Assembly (NCBI GenBank): GCA_029880265.1
Contig: JAOUOT010000007.1
Location: 1 to 64,000, forward strand
Direction: 5' to 3'
Length of the DNA: 64,000 nt
Origin: Spirochaetia bacterium
Lineage (GTDB): Bacteria > Spirochaetota > Leptospiria > Turneriellales > JAOUOS01
Shown: in pieces, positions 25,034 through 34,149 of the stretch
Layout: each line of letters opens with the position of its first letter
Position numbering within the stretch: position 1 is the first letter of the stretch
Position numbers and translations under genes: made by a program
The notes under the pieces: model-generated
Told to the model about the DNA's origin: nothing
Database searches by the model: none
What the model saw: the letters and a program-made list of their open reading frames with translations, nothing else

Positions 25034-28000
25034 TTATTCGGGTTTCTTAATTTCTACAGGGTTTTCGCCGCCGTTGCCTGAAGTCGACATTTCATAAAGA
25101 GAATTCGCAAATTTTTCAACCATTTCTGATTGTACTTTTTTTGTAATCGCTTCTTCGCTGACCGCTTCTTTATCAAGACCGGCTATCGATTTTAGCATTC
25201 TCCAGAACTGTCTTCTTTCGATGGTACTTTCTACTATAGCCGAAGAAACAATCACTCTGCCAAGGTTATTCTTTTTATCGACTGTCCATACAAAAGGGAA
25301 CTTCTCGGCTTTCTCGTCTTCGTCAAGATCAAGGTATTCTTCAACAGGAACCATTTTATCGTCGTCCCATGTTTCGCGGGGAGCCTTCTTAAAATGTTTC
25401 TTAAAGCGTCCCTCGGTAAGGGCGAAATCGGCAAACGTCATTGGTATTTCCATTTCGGCGTCTTGCCCGTCGTCGTCTTTATACTTGAGCGTATAAGACG
25501 GCCAGTCGCTTTCCATTTCAGGGTTACCGTCAAGATCGAAACACTCTGCCGCAGTATCTCCGTTATCGGGATTATATTTAAATAAAGGATAACTTCTCGA
25601 CTCAAGAGCCATTTTCGCCTGCAGTGTCGCCACATCGTCGGCAACGCCATGCTCTGGAGGGCAGGTCGTATACAGGTTAAAAATTGCCGGTCTTCTGATA
25701 TTTAAGCCTTCAATAAAGCCCTCTATCATCTGCGCCACATGAGCCTGACTGCCCTGAAGAACATAGGTTGTTCTGTGGGCCATGCCTATAAGGCCAATTT
25801 CTTTTCTTACTTCTTCTTTACCCTGCTGAACTTTACCGTGCCACGCCATATCTGATATCTGACCTATAAAGCCCGAGGTACACGCCTGACCGCCGGTATT
25901 TGAATAAACCTGCGTATCTACAACCATAACTTTTACGGGTTTGCCGGTCATCATAAGACGCGACAGATTCTGAAAACCGATATCATACATCGCGCCGTCG
26001 CCGCCTACGGCCACAACGGGAGGACAAAGCAGAAATTCTTCGTCGGTAAAATTTTCCCACTTAAAGTAAGTAAAATCTTCTCTTTCATTGGGCATTACAT
26101 TGTTTACAATTTCTTCGGCCTGTCTTATGAGCTTAAAGTTTTCGCCCATTTTTCTCATGTGGCCCTCAAAAATACCCAAGGCCATTGAAGGGCTGTCGTG
26201 AAACAGGTGGTTTGTCCACGGGAACGGATAAGGGTTTAACGGGAAAGTAGAACCCCATACCGAGGTACATCCGGTCGCGTTGATAAAGCCCGTATTGGCG
26301 CGGCCGTTTCCTGTTTGGCCGGTTGTATATTTCCATTTGATTTTTTCAAGACCTTTAATTAGCGAGGTCATCTCTTTGAGCCACTCTGCGTCAAGGGGCT
26401 TATTGTCAGGATTTAACTGCTTTGTTAAATCTGACATGGTAAATTCTTTATCTTTTAACGAATCAACCGCTTTTTCAAAAGTGTCTGTATTTTCTACATT
26501 TACGGCAAGAGCAGATTTTATTTGTTCTTTTAGCCCTTCGATTAAGCCGTCAATTTTTTCAATATGCGCACTTACCCTTGCCTGCATAAGAGCGGTAATG
26601 GTCGCCGTAAATAAATGTATAACCGTTTTCTCGGCGCATCCAAGGCAGGCGCCGTCGCCGCCAACCATTGACATATAAGCCTGCTTATCAAGAAGAAGCG
26701 TCTCAAGAGCGCCTATTCCCTCTTCAAGATTTTCAATTCTCATGTATTCGGGCTTTGTGTTCGGCAAGTCGACCCAGAAATCCCAGTTTTTCTTCAGCAT
26801 ATCAAGATTTTCTTCGCTTTGTTTTACGGGATATAAAGCCTCGTCGCCACAGACTTCGACGCATTCCATACAGGCTTTACAGGTATACGGATTTACGGTC
26901 ACAGAAAGCAGACCGCCCGAACCTTTGGCCGATTTTTCTTTTGCGCTATAAAAAGGCGACGTTATGGCAAATGAAAAATCTAGTAAGATGTTTTCAACCG
27001 CCTCAAATTCTTTCTTCAACTCTTCTTTTTCAGAATCATTTAGCTTTACCGATTTTATGGTATCGTCAATAGCTTCTTTAATAAGATCTTTGACAGAATC
27101 TTTTTCTTTGGCCTGGGCCATAAGAGATTTTAATTTCGTCTCAACATTACGTATGGCTCTCTGCATGAATTTAAAAGAGGCCCCTTCTTTCTGGGCTTTT
27201 TTAACGGCAGTATCAAGAACGTCTTTTACGTCGTTAACCAGCCCCGGAATAGCCGTATCGGGGCAGACTGTCCAGCATTTGCCGCAGCCCGTACAGTTTT
27301 CAGAAACCCACACGGGAAACTCTCCGCGAATGCCCGACATATCGCGGTAAATACCCGTCGCAGCCGGAATTAAACTTAAACCCATAAAAGGATCAACCAG
27401 GTTATCGTTACCCTTGCCGGTTTTATAAAAATAACCGGTTTGCTCCCAGAAGCGGTGGATGTCGGTTAAAACAGAAGCGCTTGCCGGAATTAATTTCATG
27501 GCGTCTGGCATGGCGGCCTCTTGCTTGTCTTCGCCTGTTTCTTCTTGAAGTTCAGATTCTTTGATTTCAAATAGTTCGGTAAAGCCCCTGCGTACCACGC
27601 GCATATTATCTTCAACTACTCGCTTTCCTTTAGAGCCAAATTTATCCATAAGCTGTACTTCAATTGCTTTAAATAGCTTATCTTCATTTAACCCCGCGCT
27701 TTGCATGACGTCAGAAGCCGCAAAAAAACTTCCCTGAAATACAATACCCTGCATTCTAAACTGCAACTCAGGATCGGTCGCTTCTTCGCGGGCAATCTTA
27801 AATGCGTCAATGTAAAATACTTTATAGTTATTTTCTCTGATTACTTTCTGGTAATATTTCGGTATTGAGGCCCATACTTTCGAGGGGCTTTCAAGGTCGC
27901 TTTGAATAATAAAAATTCCGCCCTTTTTTAGACCCGTAAGAGGGTTTGAATGTTTAAAAACATTCGGGTCGGGCGAAAGAACAACATCTACGAAAATGTA

Positions 28001-29662
28001 TTCGCAGTTTACTTTAATGGGCTCTGGAGCAACCGACAAGTAGTAAGTCGTAGGCTGACCTTTTTTCTCTGAACCGTATTTCGGGTTTGCTTTTACATAA
28101 TAACCAAGCATATCAAACAGGGTCATGGCCAGATTTTTTCCCGTGGTCATGGCGCCCCATCCGCCTACTGAGTGCATTCTTACTGTAATTGCCCCTTCTG
28201 GCATTAAATTCGGATTTTCGCTGCCTCTGACAGAAAGCTTTTTCACGTTCGGATATTCTTTTTCAAGAGTTTCCATATGAATTTGCTGCTTAGGAGAATG
28301 CGCCTTTTCGCGTATAAAGTCTACTCCAAGATAAAACATTTTTTTATTATCGCCTTCTGGCTGCATATTTTCATAAGCGCCAATTAAACCCTCAGGCTGA
28401 AGGTCGCGGCTGCCCATACCAAACGAAGACGAATATAAAGGAGGCAAATCTTGCAGGCTTGTATAAGAAGCATACCCTTCATATGGGCCTTTGCCGCCTG
28501 AACGTCCATTTTCAAGAGCCTTGTTTAAGGCGGCTCTAACTTCTTTCATCAATGGCAAATCTTCGGCAAGAGGTTGATCAAGACGCTCTAAAATGGTAAC
28601 GCCTTTTTTGCCTTTTAAGATAGCGCTGATTGCCTTACCGGGGAACGGTCTGAACATTGTCATATTGACAACGCCAATTTTTGCCTTGCGCGTTTTTCTC
28701 AGATAATCGGCTACCGATTCTGCCGTAGGAATCACGCTGCCCTGGCCTAAGAAAATATAATCGGCGTCGTCGACAAGATAGGTTTCTACCGGGCTGTAGG
28801 CGCGTCCGGTAAGTTCATAAAATTCTTGCATCGCCTTTTCTGCTATTTCTTCAATATGATCGAAAAAGTAAGGTCTTTGCGCGGCGACAGACTGCATATA
28901 TGAATCTTGATTTTGCACCGTACCCGACATTACAGGGTTATCTACATCCCATAGCTCGGGAATTCTTCTTCTGGTCGCGCCATAAAGCATTCTCTGCGCG
29001 GGAGTGGGCGAATCGATAATATCGTCTGGTCTGCCCAAATATTCTTCAATGAGTTTACGCTCGGGCACTTTTAAATGCTCAATCTGATGAGTCGTTAAAA
29101 ATCCATCCATACCCATGCCCCCGGGGTTTAACGAAAGCTCGGCAATTTTATGAGAGATAATATTCAAGTCGGCCGCCTGCTGTACGTTTTTCGCGAACAA
29201 CAGAAAGAAACCGGTATCGTCAATCGAGTGATAATCGTCGTGCCCCGCATGAACGTTTAACGAGGCTTTTGTAATCGCGCGGCACCCGATGTTTAATATA
29301 TAAGGAAGTCTTTTACCAACGGCGGCATAAAGCGATTCGTGCATATAAGCGATGCCCTGACCCGATGAAAAGTTAATGGCCCTTAAGCCGGTCATTGAAA
29401 GACCCGCCGTAACTGCGGCGGCCGCGTGCTCGCCTTCTGGCTCAATAAAAATAAGCGGCTTATTAGAAGTGTTCAAGTGACCGTTTGCCGTTTCAATGGC
29501 CCAAAACTCGCCCATCTGCGTAGACGGCGTAATAGGGTAGGCCCCCGCCGCGTCTGACGCCTCTCTTTCGCACATGATAACGGCCGTGTTGCCGTCAAGA
29601 GCAGCCCGGTATCCGGGATATTTAAAACCTTTTTTTTCGTCGTCTTTTTTAAATAATTTCAT
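25034..29662 (-). CDS. nifJ: pyruvate:ferredoxin (flavodoxin) oxidoreductase, extended single-chain form
   Basis: PFOR converts pyruvate and CoA to acetyl-CoA and CO2 and reduces ferredoxin. Domains in order are: alpha domain (1-250, DAAGAYPITPSTQMGE); domain II (280-420); gamma domain (490-690, GWGAMTTGKN); two-cluster ferredoxin domain (C790-C800 and C928-C938); and beta/TPP domain (CLGC 1006-1009, GGDGAM at about 1220, NTGGQACTSG). At 1542 residues it exceeds the usual 1170-1200. Most of the excess is a helical insert of about 128 residues between the two ferredoxin motifs, a helical insert at about 1020-1115 and a C-terminal extension. GGAG precedes the ATG. The gene lies inside the rnf operon, between rnfB and rnfC. 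Confidence 0.93.
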   Translation of the reverse strand: MKLFKKDDEKKGFKYPGYRAALDGNTAVIMCEREASDAAGAYPITPSTQMGEFWAIETANGHLNTSNKPLIFIEPEGEHAAAAVTAGLSMTGLRAINFSSGQGIAYMHESLYAAVGKRLPYILNIGCRAITKASLNVHAGHDDYHSIDDTGFFLLFAKNVQQAADLNIISHKIAELSLNPGGMGMDGFLTTHQIEHLKVPERKLIEEYLGRPDDIIDSPTPAQRMLYGATRRRIPELWDVDNPVMSGTVQNQDSYMQSVAAQRPYFFDHIEEIAEKAMQEFYELTGRAYSPVETYLVDDADYIFLGQGSVIPTAESVADYLRKTRKAKIGVVNMTMFRPFPGKAISAILKGKKGVTILERLDQPLAEDLPLMKEVRAALNKALENGRSGGKGPYEGYASYTSLQDLPPLYSSSFGMGSRDLQPEGLIGAYENMQPEGDNKKMFYLGVDFIREKAHSPKQQIHMETLEKEYPNVKKLSVRGSENPNLMPEGAITVRMHSVGGWGAMTTGKNLAMTLFDMLGYYVKANPKYGSEKKGQPTTYYLSVAPEPIKVNCEYIFVDVVLSPDPNVFKHSNPLTGLKKGGIFIIQSDLESPSKVWASIPKYYQKVIRENNYKVFYIDAFKIAREEATDPELQFRMQGIVFQGSFFAASDVMQSAGLNEDKLFKAIEVQLMDKFGSKGKRVVEDNMRVVRRGFTELFEIKESELQEETGEDKQEAAMPDAMKLIPASASVLTDIHRFWEQTGYFYKTGKGNDNLVDPFMGLSLIPAATGIYRDMSGIRGEFPVWVSENCTGCGKCWTVCPDTAIPGLVNDVKDVLDTAVKKAQKEGASFKFMQRAIRNVETKLKSLMAQAKEKDSVKDLIKEAIDDTIKSVKLNDSEKEELKKEFEAVENILLDFSFAITSPFYSAKEKSAKGSGGLLSVTVNPYTCKACMECVEVCGDEALYPVKQSEENLDMLKKNWDFWVDLPNTKPEYMRIENLEEGIGALETLLLDKQAYMSMVGGDGACLGCAEKTVIHLFTATITALMQARVSAHIEKIDGLIEGLKEQIKSALAVNVENTDTFEKAVDSLKDKEFTMSDLTKQLNPDNKPLDAEWLKEMTSLIKGLEKIKWKYTTGQTGNGRANTGFINATGCTSVWGSTFPLNPYPFPWTNHLFHDSPSMALGIFEGHMRKMGENFKLIRQAEEIVNNVMPNEREDFTYFKWENFTDEEFLLCPPVVAVGGDGAMYDIGFQNLSRLMMTGKPVKVMVVDTQVYSNTGGQACTSGFIGQISDMAWHGKVQQGKEEVRKEIGLIGMAHRTTYVLQGSQAHVAQMIEGFIEGLNIRRPAIFNLYTTCPPEHGVADDVATLQAKMALESRSYPLFKYNPDNGDTAAECFDLDGNPEMESDWPSYTLKYKDDDGQDAEMEIPMTFADFALTEGRFKKHFKKAPRETWDDDKMVPVEEYLDLDEDEKAEKFPFVWTVDKKNNLGRVIVSSAIVESTIERRQFWRMLKSIAGLDKEAVSEEAITKKVQSEMVEKFANSLYEMSTSGNGGENPVEIKKPE

Positions 29663-29698
29663 AATATTCTCCTAGTTGATAAATTCTTAAAATTCTTC

Positions 29699-30574
29699 TC
29701 ATCCCATGGGAATGGACGATTTTCTAATAATTTTTTTCGCGTTTTTACCTTTAATACTTTCTGTATTATCTTTATTAAACCAGACAATGGCGCCTGTAGG
29801 GCACCTTTGAATGATATTTTCATTTGCTTTATGATTATGTTCAAAATTTATTACGGCAAGATTATTAACCATGTCAATAAGACCGGGCGAGGCATCCATG
29901 GCGCATCTGCCGCATCCTGTGCAGGCCACTTCGCATTCGTCTTCGGCCTCTTCGTTGGCCTGTAAATTCTTGCAGGCAACCCACAGTTTATGGCTCATAG
30001 GCTGAATAGAAAAAAGACCCTTGGGGCATATTTCAACACAGTCGCCGCATGCCGTACATTTTACCGCGTCAACCACGGGCAAAGAGTTCTCGTCCATAGA
30101 AATGGCGTCAAAATCGCAGACTCTTTCGCAATCGGCAAGACCAAGACATCCCCATGAACATCCCTTGCCGCCGCCGGCTACAAGGTTGGCGGCCTGGCAG
30201 GTTTTAACGCCGTCATAGGTCGCTCTTTGTCTGGCGACATTTGAGCCGCCAGCGCAGGCAAGGTACGCGATTTTCTTATCGCTGCCGCCGGCGTCTACAC
30301 CTAAAAACTCGGCTATTTTATCAATTTCTTTAGGGTCAGCGACGGTACACTTTCCGGGAGCAATTTCGCCTTTAACGACAAGTTCGGCAAAAGCTCTGCA
30401 TCCGGGAACGCCGCAAGCGCCGCAGTTTGCCTGCGGCAAAAGTTCGTCAACTGTATCAATTCGGGGATCTTCGTATACGTGCAGTTTCTTATTGGCGATC
30501 GCCAATATTAAAGATAAAAGTATTCCTATGCCGGCCATAACACCGGCCGCTGTTAGAATTGATCCGGCATCCAT
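29699..30574 (-). CDS. rnfB: Rnf electron transport complex subunit B (ferredoxin-accepting)
   Basis: RnfB takes electrons from reduced ferredoxin. The 291-residue product has one N-terminal membrane helix, an Fe-S domain NCGACGVPGC with later Cys, and further Cys motifs CTACGDCVEICP and CTGCGRCAMDASPG plus CPTGAI. The first gene of the operon, it has AGAGG before the ATG and a promoter candidate about 50 bases upstream. Its place at the front, rather than at the end as in rnfCDGEAB, comes with nifJ next to it. Confidence 0.94.
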   Translation of the reverse strand: MDAGSILTAAGVMAGIGILLSLILAIANKKLHVYEDPRIDTVDELLPQANCGACGVPGCRAFAELVVKGEIAPGKCTVADPKEIDKIAEFLGVDAGGSDKKIAYLACAGGSNVARQRATYDGVKTCQAANLVAGGGKGCSWGCLGLADCERVCDFDAISMDENSLPVVDAVKCTACGDCVEICPKGLFSIQPMSHKLWVACKNLQANEEAEDECEVACTGCGRCAMDASPGLIDMVNNLAVINFEHNHKANENIIQRCPTGAIVWFNKDNTESIKGKNAKKIIRKSSIPMG

Positions 30575-30628
30575 AATTTACCTCTTATAAATAGGTCGAT
30601 GACAAAAACCTGAAATTTAGCGCCCGGC

Positions 30629-30656
30629 CTTATATGTTTCTACCGTTTTACGCCAA
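30629..30656 (-). promoter_or_regulatory. candidate promoter of the rnfB-nifJ-rnf operon
   Basis: On the - strand TTGGCG and TATAAG are 16 bases apart. Transcription would start near 30622 and give a leader of about 48 bases. The -35 box is only a 4 of 6 match. Confidence 0.4.
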
Positions 30657-30829
30657 CTTTTCGGCTTAAGAGAAAATTTAAAATTCAAGTTCCCTCTTGA
30701 CTTTTCAACGACGCAGGCACATTCTTTTTATTAGAGAGACCGTCAACGTAATTTTAAAATTTATTAGCGTAAATGGCGAGGGTTAGGCAAATTCAAGTCT
30801 CAAATGCAATAGTTCAATATTTATTTTAA

Positions 30830-30859
30830 TTGACACGCCTATTTCTTTTTCAGTAGCTT
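30830..30859 (+). promoter_or_regulatory. candidate promoter of coaB
   Basis: A perfect TTGACA is followed after 18 bases by a weak TAGCTT. The leader would be about 20 bases and has no strong ribosome site. Confidence 0.35.
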
Positions 30860-30883
30860 ATCTGCATTAGTAACGCAGAAGCC

Positions 30884-31552
30884 ATGAAAAAATCTCAGAT
30901 TAAAATCGTTGTCACTTCGGGGCCCACGCGGGAATTTATGGACCCAATTCGCTTTATTTCAAACCCTTCAACCGGCAGAATGGGATATTATATCGCCCGC
31001 GCGAGCGTAAATCAAGGGTACAAAGTAAGCTATATCGTAGGACCCGTACCCGCTGCTTTTTCTAAAATACAAGGGGCGAAAAATATTTCTATTGTTTCAA
31101 CAGAAGATATGCTAAACAGCGTGCTAAATGAATTAGAATCTGAAAGCGTTTTAATTATGGCGGCGGCTCCGGCTGATTATCACCCTGAAAAGAAGTCTGA
31201 CATAAAAATTAAAAAAACAGAGATGCCCTATATTCATCTTGTTCCTAACCCCGATATATTAAAAACAGTAAAAAAGCATATTGAAAAAAATAATATCAAA
31301 GACGTTACCTTGATAGGCTTTGCGGCAGAAACTCACGAGCCTGAAAAATACGCGATGAAAAAATTAAAAGAAAAAGAACTCGATATGATTTTTATGAACG
31401 ACCTATCAAAACCAGACTCTGGTTTTCAGGTAGACACCAATCATTTAACCGTTTTCAGAAACGACGGCTCTTACACAAGATGGAAGAAAGACACCAAAGA
31501 GCGTCTTGGCTATAAAATAATAGAAGAAATAGAAACATGGTTGGAATTGTAG
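30884..31552 (+). CDS. coaB: phosphopantothenate-cysteine ligase (CoaB, stand-alone)
   Basis: CoaB joins cysteine to 4'-phosphopantothenate with a nucleotide triphosphate in coenzyme A synthesis. The family motifs are TSGPTREFMDPIRFISNPSTG, AAAPADYHP, PNPDIL and GFAAET. At 222 residues only the ligase domain exists; the CoaC decarboxylase half found in the usual fused CoaBC is missing and must be encoded elsewhere. The end overlaps the next start by 16 bases. The convergent FolK-PanB gene supplies an earlier step of the same pathway. Confidence 0.88.
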   Translation: MKKSQIKIVVTSGPTREFMDPIRFISNPSTGRMGYYIARASVNQGYKVSYIVGPVPAAFSKIQGAKNISIVSTEDMLNSVLNELESESVLIMAAAPADYHPEKKSDIKIKKTEMPYIHLVPNPDILKTVKKHIEKNNIKDVTLIGFAAETHEPEKYAMKKLKEKELDMIFMNDLSKPDSGFQVDTNHLTVFRNDGSYTRWKKDTKERLGYKIIEEIETWLEL

Positions 31553-32235
31553 CCGCTCTTTACGACGAAGTTTATTCTATTGTTCACCTTCTTAAGTACA
31601 CAAAGATTGAAGGAATTCCTCAGTATACAGGCAAAATAAACGGGATTTCTGTCTCTCTATATTTAACAAAGCCCGGTCTTCAAAAAATAAGCAAATTTCA
31701 AAAGTGGCAAACGCAGCATTCATTTCGATCTTTTATAAATGCAGGTTTTGCCGGAGCTTTAACTGACAATTTTAAGCATGGCGATGCCGTTATAGCAAAA
31801 AAAGTCATATCGAATAAAACAGAAAAATTCTATCTTAAAACAGAAAAATTAGATAAGATATTTAAGCCGAAAACTCTGTATACGACAGATAAACCAGTTT
31901 TTTCTTTTGAAGATAAAGAAGATATATATTACCTTTCAAAAGCGGATATCGTAGATATGGAGGCCCATAAGATTCTCAAGGCGTCAGACGATATCGGCAC
32001 AAAAACCGACAAATGGCACATATTAAAAATCATTGGCGATTTACCGGGAGATGAAACTTTTCTTGAAAAAGAAGTATCATTTAGAGATTTTTTTACGTCA
32101 AAGAGTTTTTCTAAAAAACTAAATATTATAAAGAATACCGGTTTAAAAACGTCATGGCTTTTGTATAAAAGAAAGAAATTTTTGCAAGAGACGCTTTATA
32201 ATTCTCTGTTTAAATTGATAGGTTCTTTAGATTAA
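31537..32235 (+). CDS. nucleoside phosphorylase/MTA-SAH nucleosidase-like protein
   Basis: The 232-residue product begins VGIVAALYDEV like methylthioadenosine/S-adenosylhomocysteine nucleosidases. It keeps INAGFAGALTDNFKHGDAVIA and the substrate-binding DMEAHKI segment. The C-terminal part after residue 170 is shorter or diverged, and the usual catalytic Asp/Asn pair could not be placed with confidence. Its start lies in the end of coaB, so the two are translationally coupled. It may recycle an adenosine or futalosine-type compound; the substrate is not determined. Confidence 0.65.
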   Translation: MVGIVAALYDEVYSIVHLLKYTKIEGIPQYTGKINGISVSLYLTKPGLQKISKFQKWQTQHSFRSFINAGFAGALTDNFKHGDAVIAKKVISNKTEKFYLKTEKLDKIFKPKTLYTTDKPVFSFEDKEDIYYLSKADIVDMEAHKILKASDDIGTKTDKWHILKIIGDLPGDETFLEKEVSFRDFFTSKSFSKKLNIIKNTGLKTSWLLYKRKKFLQETLYNSLFKLIGSLD

Positions 32236-33518
32236 AACGACTCTTTCTCTGAAGGAAAGTCTTTCTTTCTAACGTCAGCGCAGTAATTTTCAACCGCTGT
32301 CATGATAACCGACGACAAGTCGGCGTATTTTCTTACAAATTTTGGAGAGAAATCTTCATCGATTCCCAAAAGGTCGTTAATGACCAGAACCTGACCGTCA
32401 GCGTTCGGGCCCGCGCCTATGCCAATTGTGGGAATTTCAAGCTTCTTGCTTATCTCGCCGGTTAAAGCTGCCGGTATCATTTCTAAAACCATAGAAAAAC
32501 ATCCGGCTGACTGCAAAGAAAGGGCGTCTTCAATTAGCTTATACTGTTCTTCTTTTTGTTTTGCCTGCAGGCCGTAACCGCCAAATTTTAAAACCGATTG
32601 CGGCGTAAGACCAAGATGCCCCATCACGGGAATTGACGCTTTTACCATTTTTTCAATAGTTTCATAAAAAACGCCTTCAATTTTAACAGCGTCGCACCCT
32701 GTTTCTTTTAAGATTCGTCCGGCGTTTTTTACCGTTTCTTCGGGCGATACTTGAAAACTTAAAAAAGGCATGTCGACCGTAATAAAAGCGTCGGGACATC
32801 CGCGCCTGACGGCTTTTGCGTGATAAATCATTTCGTCAAGAGTGACAGGAAGCGTGTTTTTGCGCCCCTGAAAAACATTGGCCAGCGAATCGCCTACAAG
32901 AACGGTATCAACAGATGTTTTTGATAAAAGTTTTGCGATACTGTAATCGTAGCAGGTTAAAACGCTTATTTTCTCGCCGTTCTTTTTTTTATATAAGAAA
33001 TCGCTTATTTTTGTGATTGGTTTTACGTTCATATCTTTGTATTTCACTTTTACCGTTTCGTCTACGGCTTCGCTTTTTAATTCGACGATAAATTCTCTAA
33101 CCCAGCTTCTCGCGCGATTTTGCGTATGCGGAACGCTCAATTTATCGCTTTTGTACCTTTCGCCCGAGTACCATACAATGTCAATATCAATTTCACGCGG
33201 CCCGTAGCGAACATTGTGTTTTCTGCCTAAGTCTCTTTCAATTTCTTTTATAAATAAAAGCAGTTTCTCGGGAGATAATTTTGTTTCAATAAGAATGCCC
33301 TGGTTAAAGAAATCGGGTTGATTGTGAATATGAAAAGCTTTTGTTTTTTTAATCTCGGTTTTTTTAAGAATTAACGCATTGAGGCTTAAATTAGCCGCCG
33401 CCAGATTTAAAAATTCTTTTTTATCGCCAAGGTTAGAGCCCAGAATTAAAATATATTGATATTTCACTTTGCCATCTTTGCCAAAAAAATGTTCACGGCA
33501 AGAAATATTTATAGACAC
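32232..33518 (-). CDS. FolK-PanB fusion: HPPK and ketopantoate hydroxymethyltransferase
   Basis: Residues about 18-155 form HPPK (FolK), the pyrophosphokinase of folate synthesis (LILGSNLGDK, FFNQGILIET, YGPREIDIDIVWY). Residues about 165-428 form PanB, which adds a hydroxymethyl group from methylene-tetrahydrofolate to 2-oxoisovalerate (LTCYDYS, VGDSLANVFQG, DMPFLSF, PVMGHLGLTPQSV, GIGAGPNADGQVLV). Both halves look complete. PanB uses a folate cofactor, so the fusion links supply and use. The start is a GTG at 33518, and another GTG at 33467 directly before the FolK fold is possible. The 3' end overlaps the convergent nucleosidase gene by four bases. Confidence 0.88.
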   Translation of the reverse strand: MSINISCREHFFGKDGKVKYQYILILGSNLGDKKEFLNLAAANLSLNALILKKTEIKKTKAFHIHNQPDFFNQGILIETKLSPEKLLLFIKEIERDLGRKHNVRYGPREIDIDIVWYSGERYKSDKLSVPHTQNRARSWVREFIVELKSEAVDETVKVKYKDMNVKPITKISDFLYKKKNGEKISVLTCYDYSIAKLLSKTSVDTVLVGDSLANVFQGRKNTLPVTLDEMIYHAKAVRRGCPDAFITVDMPFLSFQVSPEETVKNAGRILKETGCDAVKIEGVFYETIEKMVKASIPVMGHLGLTPQSVLKFGGYGLQAKQKEEQYKLIEDALSLQSAGCFSMVLEMIPAALTGEISKKLEIPTIGIGAGPNADGQVLVINDLLGIDEDFSPKFVRKYADLSSVIMTAVENYCADVRKKDFPSEKESF

Positions 33519-33549
33519 AACAGAAAAGATTTGTAACTGCTAAAAAAAT

Positions 33550-34140
33550 ATGAATTTTTCTAAAATAATATACGCAATTATTATTTCTATGCTCTTTTCA
33601 TGCAGTTTTTATAAAGAAAGCGAAGACGGGCAGAAAGAAACCGTCGATTATAACTGGTGCGTAGTGTACGACTTTGATTTATCTCAAACCGATACTCTCG
33701 CGAATTTTGAATATAGTTTAGATATTAACAGCGATTTATACAGCGGATATACAATCGTAGAACTCAACGATAACATTATTGATACAAATCTATTGAACTT
33801 GTATTTCAGCGTCGAAAACTCTGACATAGATTTAACCTTTCATATTTTAAAACCTGCGCTTGAGCTGAAAACGATTTCTTCGGGAGTTTTTAATATAGCC
33901 GGTTTAGCCGAAACCGCCTGCAAGTCGTCATGCGTCAATAATCTATACTATTCGGGGTTCATCGACTCCCTCGATTACGGAAGCGGCAGCTTTGAGATTA
34001 GCGAAGATACTTCAGGAAATACGGTCATTAATATTAACATGGCTTTTGACAACGCAAATTCGAGCCTCTTAAATTCGCTGACTATCTCGGGTACCTTAAC
34101 AGAAACACAGAAGTGTCCCGAAGATTCGGATGTTCTTTGA
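33550..34140 (+). CDS. lipoprotein of unknown function
   Basis: The 196-residue product has a short signal peptide with lipobox LFSC (Cys at about 18). The mature protein is beta-rich, with four Cys and alternating strands, but no known domain. It ends ten bases before the outer-membrane barrel gene at 34150, so the two should be cotranscribed. Lipoprotein-then-barrel is a recurrent order in this window. The function is unknown. Confidence 0.65.
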   Translation: MNFSKIIYAIIISMLFSCSFYKESEDGQKETVDYNWCVVYDFDLSQTDTLANFEYSLDINSDLYSGYTIVELNDNIIDTNLLNLYFSVENSDIDLTFHILKPALELKTISSGVFNIAGLAETACKSSCVNNLYYSGFIDSLDYGSGSFEISEDTSGNTVININMAFDNANSSLLNSLTISGTLTETQKCPEDSDVL

Positions 34141-34149
34141 AAGTAGTAT

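Larger units (their letters stand above)
30575..30883. other. divergent intergenic region between rnfB and coaB
   Basis: These 309 bases hold no coding signal I can support. They contain one promoter candidate for each direction (listed separately) and a short repeated AAATTCAAGT (about 30680 and 30790). No riboswitch or RNA gene was recognised. Confidence 0.6.
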
